From: Candidatus Krumholzibacteriia bacterium
Lineage (GTDB): Bacteria; Krumholzibacteriota; Krumholzibacteriia; LZORAL124-64-63
Reading direction: 5' to 3'
DNA: 38,709 nt
NCBI GenBank assembly: GCA_024762975.1
Contig: JANTGJ010000018.1
Span: 1-38,709, forward strand
Program-made: the position numbers and the translations under genes
The notes under the pieces: model-generated
The model's database searches: none
Seen by the model: only the letters and a program-made list of their open reading frames with translations
Told to the model about the DNA's origin: nothing
In this document: positions 7,429 through 16,973 of the stretch, piece after piece
Layout: every line of letters begins with the position of its first letter
How positions within the stretch are numbered: position 1 is the first letter of the stretch

Positions 7429-10335
7429 TTGACGAACACCACCGAACAAGCGACTACGGGTAGGGACCGGATGAAGATGCCGACCTCCTTCATCCTCGCT
7501 CTCTCCGTTCTGGTCATCCTCGTCATCGTGTTTTCGTCGGTGGTCGCCGAGCGCATCACCGGTCGCTATCCGCCGCTGATCACGGCAGCCCTGAAAATCG
7601 AACTGGAAGCGGCGACAGCTCACCTGCAGTTCGAGGAGACCATCATCGAAGACCGGCACGATGAGATCAGCAGCATCCGGTCACACCTCGATCGCTCGGC
7701 CTGGTATGCCCGGGCCATGCTTTCGGGCAGCGAGGATCCCGACGGGGTCGTCGTGCCGTTGGTTGATCCGCAGACTCGGGCCGAGGTCAAGACGGTCCTC
7801 GCCTCGGTGATCGAGTTCCGGGCGATTGCCGAAGAACAATGGGCGGCGCGGTCGGAGGGTGGGACCGAACTCGACCCGCGTTTCTGCCGGGTGTTCAATG
7901 ACCTTCTGGTACATGTCAGTCAGGTATCCGCTTCGCTCGATCGATCGATGCAACGGGACATTCACCGGTTCAGGTTGCTGCAAGCGCTGCTCCTGTTCCT
8001 CTCGATTGCCTTTTCGGCACTGGCGTGGATGTTTCTGAATCGAAATCGGCGGCGTCATGAATCGACGCTCAAGCTGGTTCAGCATAGTGAAAAGAAGTTC
8101 AGGACGATGTATGACAACGCTCCGTTGTCCTATCAGTCGCTCGACGCAGACGGCCGTTTCCTCGACGTCAATTCAACCTGGTGTTCCGTTCTCGGATACG
8201 AGAGAGAGGAGATCATCGGGACCCGGTTTGGTGACCTCCTGCACCCCGATTGGCGCCCCCATTTCGAAGAACAGTTTCCCGCGTTCAAAGCGCGTGGCTA
8301 TGTCCACGATGTCCAATTCAGGATCCGGCACAAAGAGGGACGGTATCTGGATATTTCCTTTGAAGGCTGTATCGGGTACGGCTCCGACGGCAAGTTTCAG
8401 CAGACCTACTGTGTATTCCAGGACATCACCACCCGGATGAGGGTCACCGGGGAACTGCGCGCGAGCGAGGAAAAATTCAGGACGTTCGCCAACCAGTCGA
8501 CCGAAGGAATCAGCGTCGCGGATCTCGCCGGACGATATACGTATGTCAACCCTGCCTTTTGCGACATGGTCGGCTGGGACGCGAAAGAGCTCCTGGAGAT
8601 GACGGTATTCGATGTCACCGCCGACAAGCAGGACAAGGCAACCTTCGACAAAACGAAAGGCAACCAGGAGGGGGTCCCCGTCCTGGTGACTCTCGTCCGA
8701 AAAAACGGGTCGACCTTCATCGCGGAGGTCACCGGCAAGGTTCTTTCGACCGAGGGAGCCGGCAGCGTCATGGGTACGGTCCGGGATGTGACGGAGAAGA
8801 TCCGCGACGTCGACGCCTTGCGCGAAGCCAAGGAATTCTCGGAAAATCTCATCAATACCGCCGACGCGTTGATCGTGACGCTCGACCTCGAAGCCCGCAT
8901 CACCAGCTTCAACGACTACGCGGAGACCTTGACCGGCCGGAAGCGGGCAGAAGTCCTGGGCCGGAACTGGTTCGAACTGTTCATTCCGGAACGGGACCGG
9001 CAGGAGATTCCAGCCGTTTTCTCCGATGTCCTGAAGAACATGCCGGAAGTCAGCGCGAACCGCAATCCGATCCTGGTCGCGCCCGAAGGCGAGCGCATGA
9101 TGCAGTGGCGGAACAGTGTCTTGCGGGATGCCCACGGCGAGATCACCGGAGTGCTTGCCATCGGCACCGACCTATCGGATCAGATCGAGCTGGAAAACCA
9201 GTTGCGACAGGCCCAGAAGATGGAAGCCATCGGGCTTCTGGCTGGAGGTGTGGCCCACGACTTCAACAATATGCTGGGCGTGATTCTGGGCCACAACGAG
9301 TTGGCATTGCAGGACATGAATCCCGCCGACCCCCTCTACGACGATTTGATGGAAATAGGGAAAGCGGCGGACCGATCGGCGGAGTTGACCCGTCAGCTTC
9401 TCGCGTTTGCGCGCAAACAAACCGTGGATCCCAAGGTTCTCGATCTGAACGACACGCTGGAGTCGACCCTCAATATGCTGAGGCGCCTGATCGGTGAGGA
9501 CATCAACCTTGCCTGGCTTCCCGGTGCGAACATTGCCCCGATCAGGATCGACCCTTCGCAGGTCGACCAGATGCTGGCCAACTTGTGTGTGAACGCACGC
9601 GATGCCATTGCCGGTGTCGGGCATATCACCATCGAGACCCGAGAGGTCACCTTCGACGAAGAATACTGTGCCGATCACGCCGGATTCATGCCCGGCTCGT
9701 ACGCACAGTTGACCGTCAGCGACGACGGTCGCGGGATGGAAGCTGCCGTGCTGGACCGCCTCTACGAACCCTACTTCACGACAAAAGCCCTGGGTCAGGG
9801 TACGGGGCTGGGACTGGCCACGGTCTACGGCATCATCAAACAGAATTCCGGATTCATCAATGCCTACAGCGAAGTGGGCAAAGGCACCTCGTTCAAGATC
9901 TACCTGCCCACCGTCGATTCGGAACTGCACGAGTCGGAAACGGAGATTACGTCCACACAGGAACCGCACGGTGAGGAATGTATCCTTCTGGTCGAGGACG
10001 AGCCTTCCATCCTGCAAATGACCACCCGGATACTGGAGAGCCTGGGCTACCGGGTGCTGGCGACATCATCGGCCAGCGAAGCCATTGAGATCCTGGAGTC
10101 GAACAGGGACGACATACAACTGCTGCTGACCGATGTAATCATGCCCGAGATGAGTGGACAGGATCTGATCGCACGACTCCGGCGGATCAGGCCGGAGATC
10201 ATGTGCCTCTACATGTCGGGTTACACCGCCAACGTCATCGCCCACCACGGTGTGCTCGACGAAGGCGTCAACTTCATCCAGAAACCGTTTTCGCGGAACG
10301 ACCTGGCGCACGCGTTGCGCAGGGTTCTCCAGTAG
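7429..10335 (+). CDS. Hybrid sensor histidine kinase with three PAS domains and receiver
   Basis: A 968-residue membrane sensor. Order: helix 1 (about 19-38), an extracytoplasmic segment of about 140 residues, helix 2 (183-204), three PAS domains (about 219-340, 346-465, 466-590), HisKA with the phospho-acceptor His610 in GGVAHDFNN, a HATPase domain (N-box LCVNARDA, DDGRGM, YEPYFTTK, GQGTGLGL), and a C-terminal receiver with phospho-acceptor Asp902 (LLLTDVIMPEMSG) and the conserved lysine in IQKPFS. The TTG start at 7429 is preferred because GGAGGGG sits 8 nt upstream; an ATG at 7471 is the alternative. No DNA-binding output domain or partner regulator is adjacent. It is divergent from the cyd operon, so redox or oxygen sensing is possible but unproven. 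Confidence 0.92.
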   Translation: MTNTTEQATTGRDRMKMPTSFILALSVLVILVIVFSSVVAERITGRYPPLITAALKIELEAATAHLQFEETIIEDRHDEISSIRSHLDRSAWYARAMLSGSEDPDGVVVPLVDPQTRAEVKTVLASVIEFRAIAEEQWAARSEGGTELDPRFCRVFNDLLVHVSQVSASLDRSMQRDIHRFRLLQALLLFLSIAFSALAWMFLNRNRRRHESTLKLVQHSEKKFRTMYDNAPLSYQSLDADGRFLDVNSTWCSVLGYEREEIIGTRFGDLLHPDWRPHFEEQFPAFKARGYVHDVQFRIRHKEGRYLDISFEGCIGYGSDGKFQQTYCVFQDITTRMRVTGELRASEEKFRTFANQSTEGISVADLAGRYTYVNPAFCDMVGWDAKELLEMTVFDVTADKQDKATFDKTKGNQEGVPVLVTLVRKNGSTFIAEVTGKVLSTEGAGSVMGTVRDVTEKIRDVDALREAKEFSENLINTADALIVTLDLEARITSFNDYAETLTGRKRAEVLGRNWFELFIPERDRQEIPAVFSDVLKNMPEVSANRNPILVAPEGERMMQWRNSVLRDAHGEITGVLAIGTDLSDQIELENQLRQAQKMEAIGLLAGGVAHDFNNMLGVILGHNELALQDMNPADPLYDDLMEIGKAADRSAELTRQLLAFARKQTVDPKVLDLNDTLESTLNMLRRLIGEDINLAWLPGANIAPIRIDPSQVDQMLANLCVNARDAIAGVGHITIETREVTFDEEYCADHAGFMPGSYAQLTVSDDGRGMEAAVLDRLYEPYFTTKALGQGTGLGLATVYGIIKQNSGFINAYSEVGKGTSFKIYLPTVDSELHESETEITSTQEPHGEECILLVEDEPSILQMTTRILESLGYRVLATSSASEAIEILESNRDDIQLLLTDVIMPEMSGQDLIARLRRIRPEIMCLYMSGYTANVIAHHGVLDEGVNFIQKPFSRNDLAHALRRVLQ

Positions 10336-10345
10336 GTGGTGCGAA

Positions 10346-11185
10346 CTACGGCAACAGCCTGATCCCGTCTGCATCGATCGATATCCGTCGCTCCCTGTAC
10401 AGGGCCCCGAGCGCCTTCTTGTAGTTTTTCTTGCTCACACCGAAACGGTCCTGCAATTCCTCGGGCGAAGTCTTCGCGGTCAGGGGCAGGAAGCCGTCGT
10501 TCCTTGCAAGATGATTCAGGATCGTCTCGGCGATGCCGCTGATCTTGTCATATCCCGAAGCCGTCAAGGACAGATCTATCTTGCCGTCGTCCCGCATTTT
10601 CTTGATATAGCCCCGGGTCTTCTTGCCGATGCGCAGATCCTGAAAAATCTCGTTGTGGTAGAGGAACCCCCAATGGGCGTCGTTGATGATGGCGGTATAG
10701 CCCAGTTCCGTTTCGCGCGCGATCAGTAGCTCCACCATTTGGCCTGCGTCGTATTTCGCCGGTACCTTGTCGATGTACTTATTGATCCGCGTGGAGCCGA
10801 CAATCCGGCCGCTGCCTTCGTCGATGAAGACATGGACGATATAGGAGCGATTCGCCTGCAGGCGGACTTTCTGCTCGCCGAAAGGTACCAACAGATCCTT
10901 GGGCAATCCCCAATCCATGAATGCCCCGACTTTTTCCACCGAAGAGACGCGCAGCAGATTGAACTGGCCGACCAGAACGTGCGGCCGCTTCGTGGTGGCG
11001 ATAATCCGATCCTCGGAATCGAAGTAGATGAAGACATCAATGTTGTCGTAGACCGCAGTATTCTTCGGCGCCGCGTTGCGGGGTAACAGGATTTCGCCCC
11101 ACTCGTCGTCTTCGCTGTCGAGATAAAATCCGAAATCGACTTCGCGAATGACTGCCAGATTGTTGAATTTCCCGATTTTCAGCAT
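10346..11185 (-). CDS. cvfB: CvfB-like S1 RNA-binding protein
   Basis: A 279-residue protein with the CvfB/YitL layout: S1-type beta-barrel repeats in the first 210 residues, with the hallmark stretches GEILLPRN, KVGAFMDWGLPKDLLVPFGEQ and GFLYHNEIF, then a winged-helix domain (EELQDRFGVSKKNYKKALGALYRERRI, given here as its span near 241-267). CvfB proteins bind RNA and influence virulence factor or stress expression in Gram-positives; the molecular role here is unknown. It is tail-to-tail with the kinase gene (10 nt apart). The ribosome site is weak. Confidence 0.88.
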   Translation of the reverse strand: MLKIGKFNNLAVIREVDFGFYLDSEDDEWGEILLPRNAAPKNTAVYDNIDVFIYFDSEDRIIATTKRPHVLVGQFNLLRVSSVEKVGAFMDWGLPKDLLVPFGEQKVRLQANRSYIVHVFIDEGSGRIVGSTRINKYIDKVPAKYDAGQMVELLIARETELGYTAIINDAHWGFLYHNEIFQDLRIGKKTRGYIKKMRDDGKIDLSLTASGYDKISGIAETILNHLARNDGFLPLTAKTSPEELQDRFGVSKKNYKKALGALYRERRISIDADGIRLLP

Positions 11186-11285
11186 GGCAGCTCATGCCCT
11201 TCTTCTGGTCCCCCGGTGGATGTCGTCAGCCGAGGCGATGTCTCTCATGAATCGATCCTTGCTGGGGTCTACCCGGCCGGTACAA

Positions 11286-12479
11286 CTAGAATGCAGCGAT
11301 GCGACGCAACAGGGCAAACGGCGGCAAATCCTGTTCCAACAGCACGAACTGGGAGTTGTTCACCACTTCGCGTGAGTCACCGTCGCGGGTTTTCATCCAT
11401 ACCGGCATCGTGTAGGTGCCCACCTTCCCGTCCGGAGTCAGCAACTCCAACTGGTCGCCGCCGGTGATCCTGTTGCGCACCTCGAGCACGGCACAACCCT
11501 CGCTCTTTTCTTCCAGAACATTCCCCACGAAGATGGACTCTCCACTGGAACTGGGTGCGTCGAACGCGTAGTCCCCGGGAGTTATCTCGCCCTTCATGAA
11601 CCCCGTGGAGTAGCCGCGATTGGGCAGCCGATTCAGCAGGGCCAGGCCCTCGTCCCAATTCACCCGGCGCCCGTCCAGCACCTGGCGATAGAACGATACC
11701 ACCTGGGCGATGTAATGGATGCTCTTCATGCGCCCTTCCAGCTTCACGGACGCCACGCCGGCCTCCTGCAGGGCCGGCACGAACTCGAAGAGTGCCAACT
11801 CCCGCGGATTGAAGAAGTAGCTGCCGCGTTCGTCCTCGAAATAGTCCATGTACTGGCCGGGACGCTTCTCTTCCACCAGCTTGTACTTCCAGCGGCAGGG
11901 CTGTTTGCATTCGCCCCGATTGCCGCCATGCCCCGTCAGGTAGTCGCTGATCGCGCAACGTCCGGAGTGGGAGAAACACACGGCTCCATGGATGAAAACC
12001 TCGGTTTCGACGCGTCCAGCCAGGGCCTGCTGGATCTCCTGGACCTGCTGCAGTGTCAACTCGCGGGCCAGGTTCACGCGTTCGGCTCCCAGTTCGGCAT
12101 AGGCCAGCACGGCCTGCCAACTGGTGGTGTGAGCCTGGGTGCTGATGTGCAACCGCGCCCTCAGGTCCAGCTTGCGCAGCGCCATGAACACGCCCAGGTC
12201 GGCCACGATCAACGCATCGACTCCGACGTCATCGAGTTGGCCGGCCAGCTTCTGCAAACGGTCGAATTCATCGGAGTAGGGGTAGATGTTCAGGGTCACA
12301 TAACCCTGCTTGCCGAGGGCATGCAACTCGCGCAGCCCTTGTTCGGCGTCCTCCAGCGAGAAGTTGCCGGCGTAGCTTCGCAGCGATCCGAAATGAGTGC
12401 CGAAGTAGACGGCGTCGGCACCGTAGCGAGCGGCCCAACGCAGCTTTTCGAGGGTTCCGGCCGGAGCCAACAGTTCCAT
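11286..12479 (-). CDS. U32 family protein (TrhP-like tRNA hydroxylation factor)
   Basis: A 397-residue protein beginning MELLAPAGTLEKLRWA, the usual U32 N-terminus, with GADAVYFG following. The U32 signature lies at about residues 157-175 (TEVFIHGAVCFSHSGRC) and further cysteines (GECKQPCRWKYK) follow at about 187-192, consistent with the iron-sulfur-binding cysteines of the TrhP/RlhA/UbiU group. The KLEGRMKS motif is also present. TrhP homologues make 5-hydroxyuridine at the tRNA wobble position using prephenate, whereas RlhA acts on 23S rRNA. The length and single catalytic domain favour a TrhP-like protein, but the substrate cannot be fixed by eye. Despite the family name, peptidase activity is doubtful. 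Confidence 0.85.
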   Translation of the reverse strand: MELLAPAGTLEKLRWAARYGADAVYFGTHFGSLRSYAGNFSLEDAEQGLRELHALGKQGYVTLNIYPYSDEFDRLQKLAGQLDDVGVDALIVADLGVFMALRKLDLRARLHISTQAHTTSWQAVLAYAELGAERVNLARELTLQQVQEIQQALAGRVETEVFIHGAVCFSHSGRCAISDYLTGHGGNRGECKQPCRWKYKLVEEKRPGQYMDYFEDERGSYFFNPRELALFEFVPALQEAGVASVKLEGRMKSIHYIAQVVSFYRQVLDGRRVNWDEGLALLNRLPNRGYSTGFMKGEITPGDYAFDAPSSSGESIFVGNVLEEKSEGCAVLEVRNRITGGDQLELLTPDGKVGTYTMPVWMKTRDGDSREVVNNSQFVLLEQDLPPFALLRRIAAF

Positions 12480-12517
12480 GTCATATCCCGGGGCGACCGC
12501 TGTAGGTCCCGCCCACC

Positions 12518-14563
12518 CTACATCATATCCTGTAGGCGACTCAGGTTCTCCGGGCTTCCCATGACCAGCAGGGAATCGTTGCTCGCGAACTCGTAGCTCG
12601 CGTTCGGAACCCGGCTGAGAATGTGCTGATCCTCTTCTCCCTGCTGCTTGATCAGCAGCACGGTCACTCCGTACTGATTGCGAAGGTCCAGATCGGCGCA
12701 GCTGTGTTTGATGAACGAGGAAGGCACCGGAATTTCCGCCATGCTCAGGCCTGACACCCCGGGCAGAGGAGTGACACTGCCGGCATCGTCCAGGGAGGTA
12801 ACCATGCTCATGGCGGTCTCCCGCTTGAACATCTCGTTGTTGTAGCGCTGGACGACATCCATGGCCAGGACCGCTCCCACCAGACGTCCGCCCTCGATCA
12901 CCGGCACCTCGAAGCGGAAACGATCCAGGCGGCGAATCACCTGGTCCAGCTTGTCGTCGGGAGAGACGGTCGGGTATCCGGACGCGTGCATGATATCATG
13001 AGCGATCAGGGCCTTCCCCGCCGTGCCGGAAGCCGTCAGGAACGGGCGCAGGTCATCGAATGTGATGATACCCTGGAGCAGATCTTCCTGGTCGACCACG
13101 AAGATGGAGCCGTGCCGGTTCTCCAGGAACAGCGGCAGCAATTCGATCAGGGGCGTCGCCGCACCCGTCGAGATACTCGGCTTGCTCATGACATCGCGGA
13201 CGCACAAGTGACTCAGAACATCCAGACTCCGGCCCTTGAAGATGTCCAATCCACGGCGCAGCAGCTTCATGGTGTAGATGGAAGCCTTGTCGATCCGGAC
13301 GGCAAGCAACGTGGCGATCACGCAGGAGATCATCAGCGGCAGGATGATCTTGTAGTCGTTGGAAAGCTCGAAAATGATCATGAACGCTGTCAGGGGGGCG
13401 TGGGTGGTCGCGGCCACCACGGCTCCGGCCCCGACCAGGGCATAGGCCCCGGAGGAAGCGGTCGTCGCCGGCCAAATCGAATGAACGACCATTCCGAGAG
13501 CTCCACCGACCATGGCGCCGATCATCAATGACGGGGCGAAGATACCGCCGGATCCTCCCGAACCGATGGTGATCGAGACCGCCATGATCTTGATCACGAC
13601 CAACAGCAGCAACGTGGGCAGCAACAGGTCCTCATGCAGCGCCATCTCGATGGCTTCGTAGCCCACTCCCATGATCTCGGGAAAACGCAGCGCCAGGACA
13701 CCGATCAGGGTTCCTCCCAGAACGGCCTGTGCCACACCGGGGATCCGGGCCAGGGGTCCCTCGAACAGGTCCTCGGTGGCATACATGATCTTGACGAAGG
13801 CAACGGCCACCACGCCGGAAGCCAGTCCGAGAATCGCGTAGATGATAAATTCCCAGGAACTGACGAGGGAGTAGCCGGGAATCAGGAACGCCGGCAAATC
13901 CCCGAAGAAATGATGGCTGACGACGGTGGCAGCCACGGACGAAATCACGATGGGCGTCAACTGGGTGGGCGCGAAATTCCCCAGAATGACCTCGGCGGCA
14001 AACAGGGCTCCGGCGATGGGTGCGTTGAACGTCGCCGCGATTCCGGCAGCGGCACCACAGGCAACCAGGGTTCGGAGTCGACGTTCGCCCAGGTTGAGCA
14101 ACTGCCCGATGGCCGATCCCAGAGCCGATCCGATCTGCACGATCGGCCCCTCGCGACCGACCGAACCACCGGTTCCGATACAGAGTCCCGACGCCACCAG
14201 CTTGGCCATGACCACCCGCGCCCGGATGCGGCCGCCGCGCAGGGTGACCGCTTCCATCACCTCGGGCACACCGTGGCCCTTGGTTTCCTTGGCAAAAAAG
14301 TGGGTAATCAGGCCGACCAGCAGCCCGCCGGCCGCCGGAATCAGGACGATTTGCCACGCGGCGTGCTCACGCACTCCATCGAGCGTGAACGCCGGCATAC
14401 TCCAGGACTGCACCTGCACCAGATGAATGAATTTGCGAAAACCGACGGCGCAGAGGCCACCCAACAGTCCCACCAGGACCGCCAGGAGCACCATGACCGA
14501 GTGGTAGGATTGGAGGAGCCGAAAGCGCAGACGGCGTAGACTGTTCATCTTGCTGATGTTCAT
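12518..14563 (-). CDS. ClC chloride channel/exchanger with CBS pair and RCK_C domain
   Basis: A 681-residue membrane protein. The ClC domain (about residues 10-440) shows GSVGREGPIVQIGSALGS, where the glutamate of GREGP is the gating/proton-coupling Glu of H+/Cl- exchangers, and GSGGSGGIFAPSL of the anion pathway. Two CBS repeats follow (about 455-585), then a C-terminal TrkA_C/RCK_C-like domain (about 590-681). CBS pairs bind adenine nucleotides, and RCK_C domains bind small ligands in K+ and Na+ transporters. It shares a strand with a 53-residue membrane protein and kup, suggesting joint ion homeostasis. The start ATG at 14563 has no clear ribosome site; Met6 is an alternative. Confidence 0.93.
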   Translation of the reverse strand: MNISKMNSLRRLRFRLLQSYHSVMVLLAVLVGLLGGLCAVGFRKFIHLVQVQSWSMPAFTLDGVREHAAWQIVLIPAAGGLLVGLITHFFAKETKGHGVPEVMEAVTLRGGRIRARVVMAKLVASGLCIGTGGSVGREGPIVQIGSALGSAIGQLLNLGERRLRTLVACGAAAGIAATFNAPIAGALFAAEVILGNFAPTQLTPIVISSVAATVVSHHFFGDLPAFLIPGYSLVSSWEFIIYAILGLASGVVAVAFVKIMYATEDLFEGPLARIPGVAQAVLGGTLIGVLALRFPEIMGVGYEAIEMALHEDLLLPTLLLLVVIKIMAVSITIGSGGSGGIFAPSLMIGAMVGGALGMVVHSIWPATTASSGAYALVGAGAVVAATTHAPLTAFMIIFELSNDYKIILPLMISCVIATLLAVRIDKASIYTMKLLRRGLDIFKGRSLDVLSHLCVRDVMSKPSISTGAATPLIELLPLFLENRHGSIFVVDQEDLLQGIITFDDLRPFLTASGTAGKALIAHDIMHASGYPTVSPDDKLDQVIRRLDRFRFEVPVIEGGRLVGAVLAMDVVQRYNNEMFKRETAMSMVTSLDDAGSVTPLPGVSGLSMAEIPVPSSFIKHSCADLDLRNQYGVTVLLIKQQGEEDQHILSRVPNASYEFASNDSLLVMGSPENLSRLQDMM

Positions 14564-14614
14564 GGAGCGACTATCCAGGATTGATCTCGAGTGTCCAAAT
14601 TTCAGAACGGAGAA

Positions 14615-14776
14615 TCAGGCCAGCCACTGTCGGGCCAAGCGTCGCCCATAGTATAGTCCGAACCCCGTGCCCAGGGTACTCAAGAAAAAAGCAGTCATGA
14701 ATCCGATCTTGGCGCCGAGCCACCAACCGGCCAGACTGCCCAGTCCAGCCCCGATCATTCCCAGTATCCGCTCCAT
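14615..14776 (-). CDS. 53-residue glycine-rich membrane protein between clc and kup
   Basis: A small gene inside a longer reading frame. The ATG at 14776 is preceded by GGGAGAGGA, so the true product is 53 residues. It has two short helices with small-residue spacing (GMIGAGLGSLAGWWLGAKIG, then MTAFFLSTLGTGFGLYYGRR), ending in a basic tail. Similar tiny two-helix proteins occur widely as unnamed proteins; no function is known. The gene lies 51 nt upstream of the ClC gene on the same strand and is probably cotranscribed. Confidence 0.72.
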   Translation of the reverse strand: MERILGMIGAGLGSLAGWWLGAKIGFMTAFFLSTLGTGFGLYYGRRLARQWLA

Positions 14777-14924
14777 GGTCCTCTCCCTCGATATCGCCGT
14801 GCACCATTCGGTCGGTAAGTGGTTTCGGCAGGGTAGGCGATGGACTTGAACGGCGGGGGGAATGCCTGCGCTGGGCTCGCCTCGATTCTCAGTCGAATTC
14901 AGGACCCGGACGGGATCGGGTTCC

Positions 14925-16832
14925 TCAGACCTTGACCTGGATCCCGATTTCAAGGACCTGCTCCGCTGGAATATGGTAGAACGCAGTAGCGCCGGTAGCA
15001 TTGCGGGACATGAAGGCAAAGAGTGTTGCCCGCCAGAGGGACAGTCCCACCTTGCGATCCGGCAGCAGACGTTCCCGACCCAGGAAGAAACTGGTTTCCG
15101 CCAAAGTGAAGGGCAGACCCTTTTCTGCGGCCAAGGCCAGAATGTAGGGCACGACAGGGTCCTCCATAAAACCGAAATGGGCTTTCACCCGGTAGAGCCC
15201 CTGACCCAGATTCCGGACTGAAACCTTCAGCTCCCGTTCGACGCGGGGAACCGATTCGGTGACGATCGTCAGGATGGCCACTTCCTGATGTAGGATCTTG
15301 CCATGCTGGAGCATACTCAATAGGGCTGGAGGTGCGCCGGCCTGGTTCCCTGCCATATAGATAGCTTTGCCCGCCACTCGCTGGGGCGGGTCCGCTGCGA
15401 TCGTGCTCAGGAATTCGGCGATGGGCCGTGACCGCTGATTCAAACGGGAGACCAGATATCGGCGCCCCTGCCGCCAGGTTCGCATCACGACATACAGGCT
15501 CAGTCCGATGACCAGCGGGAACCAGGCACCCTGGGTGATCTTGGCCAAATTGGCTCCCAGGAAGGCAGAATCGACAATCAGCAGCAATGCCACCATGCCC
15601 ACGGCAGGCCAGCGACTCCACTGCCAGCGATCCCGCATCACCCGATACAACAACAGCGTCGTGATGAACATGGTCATGGTCACCGCGACACCGTACGCGG
15701 CGGCCAGTCGGCTGCTGGAACGGAAGCCGACCACGAGCAGAATCGCGGCGATCATCAAACCCCAGTTGACAGCCGGCACGTAGATCTGACCCGGGACCGA
15801 CTCTGAGGTATGGATAATACGCATGCGGGGCAGGTAGCCCAATTGGATCGATTGGCTGGCCAGGGAAAAAGCCCCCGAAATGACCGCCTGCGAGGCGATA
15901 ATGGTGGCCACGGTGGCCAACAGGACCAGCGGTAGCAGGGCCCAGCCGGGCACCAAGGCAAAAAACGGGTGGGTGCTGACACCACCGGAGGCAAGAAGAA
16001 CGGCCCCTTGTCCGTAATAATTCAGCAGCAGAGCCGGCAGCACGACCACAAACCAGGTCAAGCGAATGGGGCGGGCCCCGAAGTGCCCCAAGTCCGCGTA
16101 CAGTGCTTCGGCCCCCGTGACCGTCAGAAAAACCGCGCCCAGCACCAGATAGCCGTGAAGGTGGTTCCTCATCAGAAAGTTGAACCCGTGCAAAGGATTG
16201 ATCGCGGCCAGGACGCCGGGATCCCTGATAATGCCGGCCAGCCCCATGGCGGCCAGCACCAGAAACCAGAGAATCATGACCGGGCCAAAAAACGCACCCA
16301 CCGTAGAGGTTCCCCGGCGCTGAAACATGAACAGAACAATGAGAATAACAATCGTGAGCGGGACGGCCAGATACGTCAGGGACGGCAGGGCGATCTGAAG
16401 GCCCTCGGTTGCACTGAGTACCGAGATGGCCGGAGTGATCATTCCGTCCCCATACAGGAGAGCGGCGCCGAACAGTCCAAGCGCCACCAGCACACTGCGG
16501 CTCTTCACCCTCTCAGCCAGCCCGGCGGTTACCAGGGCGGTCAACACCAGAACGCCGCCTTCACCGTGATTGTCGGCACGCAGAACCAGGCTCAGGTACT
16601 TGAAGGAAACCACAATGATCAGGGACCAGGTGATCAGCGAGAGCACACCCAGAACATTCGCGGCGTCGACGGGCAGGCCGTGCTTGCTGTGAAAGCATTC
16701 GCGGATGGCATAGAGTGGGCTGGTGCCGATATCTCCATAGACAATGCCCAACGCTGCCAGGGAGAGCGCAACAAGGCGGGCATCCCGTGGCCGCTCGCGG
16801 CGGATGTTGGGTACTCCGTCCACAAGTACCAT
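14925..16832 (-). CDS. kup: Kup-type potassium uptake protein
   Basis: A 635-residue protein matching the Kup/HAK/KT family: LGIVYGDIGTSPLYAI at about residues 28-43 (the GDIGTSPLY signature), about 12 membrane helices in the first 430 residues, GDGMITPAISVLSATEGL at about 128-145, and a cytoplasmic C-terminal region of about 190 residues. Kup proteins are constitutive K+/H+ symporters of the inner membrane, important at low pH and after osmotic upshift. The ATG at 16832 has GGGAG only 2 nt away; a GTG three codons downstream (16823) is an alternative start. It is divergent from the amino-acid permease gene at 16974. Confidence 0.95.
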   Translation of the reverse strand: MVLVDGVPNIRRERPRDARLVALSLAALGIVYGDIGTSPLYAIRECFHSKHGLPVDAANVLGVLSLITWSLIIVVSFKYLSLVLRADNHGEGGVLVLTALVTAGLAERVKSRSVLVALGLFGAALLYGDGMITPAISVLSATEGLQIALPSLTYLAVPLTIVILIVLFMFQRRGTSTVGAFFGPVMILWFLVLAAMGLAGIIRDPGVLAAINPLHGFNFLMRNHLHGYLVLGAVFLTVTGAEALYADLGHFGARPIRLTWFVVVLPALLLNYYGQGAVLLASGGVSTHPFFALVPGWALLPLVLLATVATIIASQAVISGAFSLASQSIQLGYLPRMRIIHTSESVPGQIYVPAVNWGLMIAAILLVVGFRSSSRLAAAYGVAVTMTMFITTLLLYRVMRDRWQWSRWPAVGMVALLLIVDSAFLGANLAKITQGAWFPLVIGLSLYVVMRTWRQGRRYLVSRLNQRSRPIAEFLSTIAADPPQRVAGKAIYMAGNQAGAPPALLSMLQHGKILHQEVAILTIVTESVPRVERELKVSVRNLGQGLYRVKAHFGFMEDPVVPYILALAAEKGLPFTLAETSFFLGRERLLPDRKVGLSLWRATLFAFMSRNATGATAFYHIPAEQVLEIGIQVKV

Positions 16833-16973
16833 CGCTCCCGTTGAAGACTTCCGAGTCCTGACGCTCAGCCAGGAGACGATCTATGTAGTTGCTATTGCAC
16901 TCTAAGTTCCGGATGGTAGAACTCAAGTGGAAAAGATCCGGCACACATCGCAGGAACCAGACAGGGAAAAACA

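Noticed and set aside
12501-12522. TGTAGG-N10-CCTACA inverted repeat at the end of the ClC gene
   Set aside because: Short stem with a 10-nt loop and no T-tract; a third TGTAGG nearby suggests chance similarity.
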